Origin: an uncultured Clostridia bacterium
Lineage (GTDB): Bacteria; Bacillota; Clostridia; Christensenellales; Pumilibacteraceae
Assembly: GCA_900553555.1 (NCBI GenBank)
Contig: USEG01000018.1
Location: forward strand, 1-10,404
Length of the DNA: 10,404 bases
Direction of reading: 5' to 3'
Shown: positions 6,969 to 10,404 of the stretch, one piece after another
How the letters are laid out: every line of letters starts with the position of its first letter
Numbering within the stretch: the first letter of the stretch is position 1
Program-made: the position numbers and the translations under genes
Notes under the pieces: model-generated
The model's database searches: none
Seen by the model: only the letters and a program-made list of their open reading frames with translations
What the model was told of the DNA's origin: nothing

Positions 6969-7806
6969 GATAAGCCGCCTTAACCGTGTTTTCAATAAGC
7001 ATAGCGACAGTCATCGGGCCCACTCCTCCGGGCACAGGCGTTATATATGACGCTACTTGCACAGCGGAAGGAAAATGAACGTCTCCGTAAAGCTTGCCGT
7101 TTTCTCTGTTCATGCCGACGTCAATAACTATTGCTCCGGGTTTAATCATATCGCCCGTAAAAAATTCTTTTTTTCCTATCGCCGCCACCAGCACGTCTGC
7201 GTCGGACGTATAGCGCGTAAGTTCTTTTGTCTTGGAATGACACACCGTCACTGTCGCGTTGCGCTTTAACAGCATCAGCGCCGCGGGCTTGCCGACAATA
7301 TTGCTGCGCCCCACCACTACTGCGTGTTTACCCGTTATATCCACTCCCGTGCTGTCAATAAGACGCATTATTCCGGACGGCGTGCACGCGGCAAGACAAT
7401 CGTTGCCGAGCACAAGATTGCCGGCGTTTACCGCATGAAAACCGTCCACGTCTTTTTGGGGAGAGACGTGCGACAAAACTGCTTTTTCGTCAATATTTTT
7501 CGGCAGCGGCAGCTGAACCAGAAGCCCGTCGATATTTTTGTCGGCGTTTATTTTTTCGATAAGCTCAATAATCTCGTCTTGAGACGTTTCCGCCGGCAAA
7601 TTGTATTCAAAAGCAGCGATATTGCACTGCTCGCAGGCGATTTTTTTGTTGCGAACGTAAATTTCGCTTGCGGGATCGCTGCCCACCAAAATTACGGCGA
7701 GACCTATTTGTCTGCCGTATAATTGCCTGTACATAACAGCTTTTTGCGCCGCGTCGCTTTTGACCTGCGCAGCTATTTTTTTCCCGTCGATAATTTCAGC
7801 CGTCAT
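6958..7806 (-). CDS. folD: Bifunctional methylenetetrahydrofolate dehydrogenase / methenyltetrahydrofolate cyclohydrolase
   Basis: FolD interconverts 5,10-methylene-, methenyl- and 10-formyl-tetrahydrofolate with NADP(H), feeding purine and formyl-Met synthesis. The ATG at 7806 gives 282 residues, the usual length. Catalytic-domain motifs are SEIYVRNKK (47-55) with Tyr50 and the key Lys54, VQLPLPK (97-103) with Gln98, and KDVDGF (118-123). The Rossmann domain has GRSNIVGKPAA (166-176), and the C-terminal signature is PVPGGVGPMTVAML (257-270). The family's PCTPxG appears as ACTPSG (140-145). GAGG lies nine bases upstream, inside the end of nusB. A TTG two codons earlier (7812) is a weaker alternative. 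The start overlaps nusB by 11 bases and the end overlaps xseA, so translation is probably coupled through all three. Confidence 0.97.
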   Translation of the reverse strand: MTAEIIDGKKIAAQVKSDAAQKAVMYRQLYGRQIGLAVILVGSDPASEIYVRNKKIACEQCNIAAFEYNLPAETSQDEIIELIEKINADKNIDGLLVQLPLPKNIDEKAVLSHVSPQKDVDGFHAVNAGNLVLGNDCLAACTPSGIMRLIDSTGVDITGKHAVVVGRSNIVGKPAALMLLKRNATVTVCHSKTKELTRYTSDADVLVAAIGKKEFFTGDMIKPGAIVIDVGMNRENGKLYGDVHFPSAVQVASYITPVPGGVGPMTVAMLIENTVKAAYRAK

Positions 7807-8332
7807 ACCCAATATCCTCGTTAATCAAAAGTCCGCCGCCGTCAAAGTCATCGGTCGGCTTCGCGCTAAGCTGCTTTTCGTTTTCGTTTTCTGTAGCGTC
7901 GGCAGCGTTCTTCTTTTTTTCTTCGTATTCGTCGATAATGTGCGGCTTGTCCTTTACGACAGAGGCCAAAATTCCGTTGACAAAAGCCGGACTGTTGTCT
8001 GTTGAATACACCTTGGCAAGCTCGACAGCCTCGTTGATTGACACCTTATCCGGAACATCCGTTAAAAAAAGAATTTCGTAAGCCGCAATAAGCATTATGC
8101 TAAGATCTATCTTATAAATGCGATCGACGTCATAACCGCGGGCATAACGGCCGATTATTTCCGTTAAAAATTCGCGGTTTTGTCCGACACCTTGCAGCAA
8201 TGTATTAAAATAATCGTTTTCATCGGCACTCATCATACGCGTCAAAACGGCACACGTAATTTTACCTGTGCCGCCGCTGACTAATTTTTCGAATATTATC
8301 TTAAAAGCGTTTTCTCTTGCGGTTCTTCTCAT
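7796..8332 (-). CDS. nusB: Transcription antitermination factor NusB with C-terminal extension
   Basis: NusB pairs with ribosomal protein S10 (NusE) on boxA RNA to prevent premature termination in rRNA operons. The core covers about residues 1-130: RRTARENAFKIIFE (2-15), then YKIDLSIMLIAAYEIL (73-88), VPDKVSINEAVELAKVYS (93-110) and the family-typical FVNGILASV (117-125). The remaining 48 residues form a hydrophilic, acidic, probably disordered tail ending in GGGLLINEDIGYDG. Such a tail is absent from ordinary NusB, which is about 130-145 residues long. The ATG at 8332 has AGGA seven bases upstream, and the asp23-family stop is 12 bases away. The final codons of the tail carry the folD ribosome-binding site and overlap its start. 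Confidence 0.95.
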   Translation of the reverse strand: MRRTARENAFKIIFEKLVSGGTGKITCAVLTRMMSADENDYFNTLLQGVGQNREFLTEIIGRYARGYDVDRIYKIDLSIMLIAAYEILFLTDVPDKVSINEAVELAKVYSTDNSPAFVNGILASVVKDKPHIIDEYEEKKKNAADATENENEKQLSAKPTDDFDGGGLLINEDIGYDG

Positions 8333-8344
8333 AAATAATCCTGT

Positions 8345-8671
8345 TTAAAGCGCGTTGCCGTCGTCAAAGCTAACACTTAAAATATTAACGTTGATTGCGC
8401 CCGTTTTGAGATTTGTCATGGATTCGACGCTGCGTTTGATGTTTTCCTGGACTTTAAACGCTATATCGGGACAGCTGAACCCTATTCTGATGTCTATAAA
8501 CACATCGATATCCACAACGTCGCCGTTTATTTCGGCATTTACCTTTTTGCCGTGCAGACAAGCTACGCCGCAAATCTCCATTGTCGCAAGGGAAATTATC
8601 GAAAGTATTACTTTTTTGCTGTAACTGACGCTGCCGGAATATTTAGCATGATATTTATTTCCCTGCGACAT
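8345..8671 (-). CDS. Asp23/Gls24 family protein (YqhY-like)
   Basis: This is a small cytosolic protein of the Asp23 (DUF322) family. It has 108 residues, with the hallmark GSVSYSKKVILSIISLAT (13-30) and EICGVACL (32-39), then VVDIDVFIDIRIG (52-64), IAFKVQENIKRSVESMT (70-86) and the closing strand INVNILSVSF (93-102). The B. subtilis homologue YqhY lies in the same position before nusB, downstream of accBC, and has been linked to acetyl-CoA carboxylase control; whether that holds here without accBC is unknown. The ATG at 8671 has a strong Shine-Dalgarno, GGAGGT at 8678-8683, six bases upstream. It is the first gene after a near-consensus promoter and so likely heads the housekeeping operon. 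Confidence 0.94.
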   Translation of the reverse strand: MSQGNKYHAKYSGSVSYSKKVILSIISLATMEICGVACLHGKKVNAEINGDVVDIDVFIDIRIGFSCPDIAFKVQENIKRSVESMTNLKTGAINVNILSVSFDDGNAL

Positions 8672-8677
8672 AACTGC

Positions 8678-8683
8678 ACCTCC
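8678..8683 (-). promoter_or_regulatory. Shine-Dalgarno site of the Asp23-family gene
   Basis: GGAGGT lies six bases before the ATG at 8671. It is the strongest ribosome-binding site in the window and fits the first gene of an operon with a short leader. Confidence 0.8.
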
Positions 8684-8701
8684 ATAAAAGTTTACAAGGT
8701 A

Positions 8702-8730
8702 ATTATATCATACTTTTTCCAAAATGACAA
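8702..8730 (-). promoter_or_regulatory. Sigma-A promoter for the asp23-nusB-folD-xseAB-ispA-dxs operon
   Basis: On the minus strand, TTGTCA at 8730-8725 (5 of 6 matches) and TATAAT at 8707-8702 (6 of 6) are separated by exactly 17 bases. TG at 8710-8709 adds an extended -10. Transcription would begin near 8695, giving a leader of about 24 bases that holds the GGAGGT ribosome-binding site of the Asp23 gene. The promoter fills the 70-base gap after spoIIIAH. I saw no terminator hairpin in that gap, so read-through from spoIIIA is possible. Confidence 0.82.
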
Positions 8731-8741
8731 ACCTTTTATTC

Positions 8742-9215
8742 TTATTCTACCGGAATTATTCTCACATAATTTGCCGTAGTGCCCGTTTGCGTTGTAACGG
8801 CGTCCAAAATTTTCGCCACTTCCTCGGTCGTAAGCTCCTTTGCCTTTACCATAATGTTGTAGTAGTCGCTGGATGCGGATATCACAACATCGTCAAACCC
8901 CATGGATTTTATTATGCCTTCCAAGGATAATTCCGTTTCCATGGCGGCAGTAAGCGCCAGTTTGTTTTTCTCCGCCTCGGCAACAGCGTCTTCGCTCGAC
9001 AAATCGCTTTCGATGATGGAATCAAGATACAAAATTGTCTGATTTCTTGTCGCAGTGCGATCATTTCTGTATGTAGTGAAAAAATCGCTGCTTTCGGCAG
9101 AAACCGGTTGTTTTGTGTCGGCACGGTTGTTGAGATAAATATTCAGATATCCCGTAACAACCAGCAGCGCCAGCATTCCGACAAGCACAAAGATCTTACT
9201 TTTCTTACTTAACAT
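8742..9215 (-). CDS. spoIIIAH: Stage III sporulation protein AH
   Basis: SpoIIIAH is the mother-cell half of the SpoIIQ-SpoIIIAH channel that joins mother cell and forespore after engulfment. The protein has a short cytosolic N-terminus, one transmembrane helix (about residues 8-27), a linker, and a C-terminal extracellular ring-building (YscJ/FliF-like) domain. That domain covers about 60-157, including EAEKNKLALTAAMETE (80-95), IIKSMGFDDVVI (101-112), NIMVKAKELTTEEVAKI (120-136) and a closing NYVRIIPV strand. It has 157 residues, shorter than the B. subtilis protein (218) because the linker is short. The ATG at 9215 has GGAGG nine bases upstream. It is the last spoIIIA gene; in the known system the operon is driven by sigma-E from a promoter upstream of spoIIIAA, outside this window. 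Confidence 0.93.
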   Translation of the reverse strand: MLSKKSKIFVLVGMLALLVVTGYLNIYLNNRADTKQPVSAESSDFFTTYRNDRTATRNQTILYLDSIIESDLSSEDAVAEAEKNKLALTAAMETELSLEGIIKSMGFDDVVISASSDYYNIMVKAKELTTEEVAKILDAVTTQTGTTANYVRIIPVE

Positions 9216-9249
9216 TTTTATAATCCTCCATTTTTTATTTATAACTGCC

Positions 9250-9573
9250 TTAGCAGCTGTAAATAGCTATATCGTTTATATCCGATTGCAGTAAAGTGCT
9301 TATAAGATATTTTATGTTTAGTTTTGTCGCGATAGAAGTATTTGCCGGACAAACAACGGCAACAGATACGGCTTTGGGAAACTGTTCTTTAAGGACTATA
9401 GGTCCCGATACGCCGTTTACGGTAACTATCTGCGGCGTTTTTGTCTCTCCGTTGGCATTGACGGTCGTCGTATAAGCAATAATATCCTCTCCGCCGTCCG
9501 CCCAGTTTATTATTACCTTGCAACCGTCCGAACCGGTCAAAAGCTGAACCGCTTCCGTAATGTCCAAAGTCAT
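9250..9573 (-). CDS. spoIIIAG: Stage III sporulation protein AG, C-terminal ring domain (separate frame)
   Basis: This is the soluble, ring-forming half of SpoIIIAG, in a different frame from its membrane anchor. From the ATG at 9573 it encodes 107 residues: ITEAVQLLTGSDGCKVIINW (5-24), IIAYTTTV (31-38), then PQIVTVNGVSGPIVL (47-61) and FPKAVSVAVVCPANTS (65-80), ending INDIAIYSC. This follows the family pattern of a first strand, a variable insert and a 'P.vkGvvVva' segment. The homology-like pattern begins upstream of the ATG in the same frame (GEYNYCEQ, matching the family's EYxxxxE), so the ancestral gene was continuous. ATG 9573 overlaps the stop of the anchor frame as ATGA. No Shine-Dalgarno is seen, so restart coupling, programmed frameshifting, a disabled gene or an assembly error are all possible. 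Confidence 0.75.
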   Translation of the reverse strand: MTLDITEAVQLLTGSDGCKVIINWADGGEDIIAYTTTVNANGETKTPQIVTVNGVSGPIVLKEQFPKAVSVAVVCPANTSIATKLNIKYLISTLLQSDINDIAIYSC

Positions 9574-9755
9574 TTGTTCGCAATAATTATATTCGCCGCC
9601 GCAGTCTGACTTTCGGCAGACGCAAACGAAAACAAACCTCCTCGTCCCGAAAAATATACAATGACCAGCAGTACAATCAAAATGAAAACAATGACCAGCT
9701 CTTTTCGTTTTATCTTTGAAAAAGACGCTTTGATTTTGTCCATCCATTCATTCAT
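9570..9755 (-). CDS. spoIIIAG: Stage III sporulation protein AG, N-terminal membrane anchor (frame ends early)
   Basis: This frame encodes the N-terminal 61 residues of SpoIIIAG: a basic cytosolic start (MNEWMDKIKASFSKIKRKE), one strongly hydrophobic helix (about residues 20-36, VIVFILIVLLVIVYFSG), and a short linker ending IIIANK before a TGA at 9570-9572. A full SpoIIIAG carries on into the ring domain, but here that domain is in the -1 frame. One inserted base somewhere between about 9573 and 9620, for example near the GCG repeat at 9594-9602, would rejoin the two. The ATG at 9755 overlaps the end of spoIIIAF by eight bases (ATGAATGA), with GAGG about ten bases upstream. Confidence 0.78.
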   Translation of the reverse strand: MNEWMDKIKASFSKIKRKELVIVFILIVLLVIVYFSGRGGLFSFASAESQTAAANIIIANK

Positions 9756-10239
9756 ATATTATAATCCTCTCCTGCGGAATGTCTACGACCTCCGTTACGG
9801 CTGCAATTATCTGCTTACGCTTATTTATATGCTGTTGATTTTCATCTATAACTCCGGAAGGCAATTTAATTATGACAAAATTTATTTCCATGTTCACCGA
9901 GCTGCCCGTTGCGTCCAACGCCACCGATGCTCCGTCAATTCCGATTTTTTCCAGCTCGTCGCATATTTTGTCGGTAATAATGCCGGCAAGATAATCTTTT
10001 GTATAATCGTTGTACCCGCTGTCCGTATCATAAATCTTGTCGATATCCGTCTGACTGCAGCTCGATATACTCGAAAGCATCGCGGGAACGGGCGCAACAA
10101 TTACCAAAGACAAGATTATACCGGCGCATTTTTTAACGGTCTTTTCGCTCCTGCCCCCATGCGTCAAGATCTGCACCAGCGTTGAAGCAATGCCCACCAG
10201 CAACAGCGATATCAGCCAGCTTTTCCAAAATTCGCTCAT
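9748..10239 (-). CDS. spoIIIAF: Stage III sporulation protein AF
   Basis: SpoIIIAF is a membrane protein of the SpoIIIA-SpoIIQ channel complex in the mother-cell membrane facing the forespore. It has 163 residues: MSEFWKSW, then a first transmembrane helix (about 9-26, LISLLLVGIASTLVQIL), a basic loop with RSEKTVKKCAG (30-40), a second helix (about 39-56, IILSLVIVAPVPAML), and a soluble C-terminal domain ending VDIPQERIIIYE. The two-helix layout with a conserved proline after helix 2 fits the family. The ATG at 10239 is favoured because it overlaps the spoIIIAE stop as ATGA; a longer in-frame extension to 10332 lies inside spoIIIAE and adds non-family sequence. The 3' end overlaps spoIIIAG by eight bases. 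Confidence 0.9.
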   Translation of the reverse strand: MSEFWKSWLISLLLVGIASTLVQILTHGGRSEKTVKKCAGIILSLVIVAPVPAMLSSISSCSQTDIDKIYDTDSGYNDYTKDYLAGIITDKICDELEKIGIDGASVALDATGSSVNMEINFVIIKLPSGVIDENQQHINKRKQIIAAVTEVVDIPQERIIIYE

Positions 10240-10404
10240 AATACCGTATTCCCGCACATCATAACGGCGCCTATAAAAATAATGAGCAAGAATGCGCATC
10301 CTATAACGGCCGCGCGTAAAGTTTTTATACATCCGTCGATTTTAAAAAGAATTTTCGAGGCGCTTTTTATGCCCAGCGGTTCCGCAATAGCCGCCACACG
10401 ATTT
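10236..10404 (-). CDS. spoIIIAE: Stage III sporulation protein AE, C-terminal end only
   Basis: Fifty-five codons, read from 10403, precede a TGA at 10238-10236. The peptide begins NRVAAIAEPLGIKSASKILF and ends with a hydrophobic helix (about residues 32-49, AVIGCAFLLIIFIGAVMM) and a short tail. This matches the expected end of SpoIIIAE, a polytopic membrane protein of the SpoIIIA complex: an 'ir.ia.PlG..k.s..l' segment and a last transmembrane helix, placed directly before spoIIIAF. The rest of the gene lies beyond the right edge. Identity rests partly on operon order. Confidence 0.85.
   Translation of the reverse strand, partial: NRVAAIAEPLGIKSASKILFKIDGCIKTLRAAVIGCAFLLIIFIGAVMMCGNTVL

Noticed and set aside
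8694..8737. Inverted repeat AAGGT/ACCTT flanking the asp23 promoter
   Set aside because: Only five base pairs with a loop of more than 30 bases; expected by chance and not a terminator.
9573..9640. Programmed -1 frameshift at a classical slippery heptamer
   Set aside because: I found no X-XXY-YYZ heptamer in the anchor frame between the helix and its stop, so frameshifting by the standard mechanism is not supported.
9574..9747. Ring-domain frame of spoIIIAG extended up to 9747 as one protein
   Set aside because: Upstream of about 9600 this frame is Cys/Phe/Arg-rich and unlike SpoIIIAG, whereas the other frame encodes the basic start and membrane helix.
9661..10185. A 174-codon plus-strand frame opposite spoIIIAF/AG
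   Set aside because: No recognisable domain, and it lies fully opposite spoIIIA genes that show the expected membrane helices and overlaps.
10240..10332. Longer spoIIIAF extending to 10332
   Set aside because: The extra 31 residues are Arg/Tyr-rich and lie inside spoIIIAE in another frame; the ATGA overlap at 10239 gives the natural start.
1..10404. Mobile elements, CRISPR arrays, tRNA or rRNA genes, defence systems
   Set aside because: None seen: the window is almost fully filled by colinear core genes, and the longest gap is 70 bases.

Overview
All recognisable genes in this window lie on the minus strand, so they read from right to left. Together they form the conserved sporulation and housekeeping cluster of endospore-forming Firmicutes. 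The spoIIIA genes identify an endospore-forming lineage. The placement of nadK between dxs and argR points to Clostridia rather than Bacillus, where I recall nadK lying elsewhere. Base composition looks moderate and even, with no sign of foreign DNA, IS elements, CRISPR or RNA genes. I cannot name a species; an uncultured Clostridia-type genome is my inference.

Layout in transcription order. (1) Positions 10404-8742 hold the distal half of the spoIIIA operon: the end of spoIIIAE, then spoIIIAF, a spoIIIAG split into two frames, and spoIIIAH. These encode parts of the feeding-tube channel between mother cell and forespore. (2) Positions 8741-8672 carry a near-consensus sigma-A promoter with a short 5' leader. 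It uncouples the growth-phase genes from the sporulation operon. (3) Positions 8671-4707 hold asp23 family, nusB, folD, xseA, xseB and ispA, followed by dxs at 4692-2893. Gaps are tiny and there are several overlaps (nusB/folD, folD/xseA, xseB/ispA), typical of one translationally coupled transcript. dxs and ispA cover the first committed MEP step and farnesyl diphosphate synthesis. folD supplies one-carbon folates, nusB serves rRNA antitermination, and xseAB form exonuclease VII. (4) Positions 2900-1 hold nadK, argR and recN, the last running off the left edge. A second promoter-like sequence overlaps the end of dxs and would start transcription exactly at the nadK ATG.

The main points of interest are few. 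spoIIIAG has a reading-frame break between its membrane anchor and its ring domain, with an ATGA overlap at the break. Dxs appears to have His and Lys where the family has two substrate-phosphate-binding arginines. IspA lacks about 17 residues just after its second aspartate motif. nadK may be leaderless, and NusB has a 48-residue acidic tail. Otherwise this is an ordinary core-genome region, and I saw no sign of a novel defence or mobile system. tlyA (usual between dxs and nadK) and accBC (often between spoIIIA and asp23) are absent.
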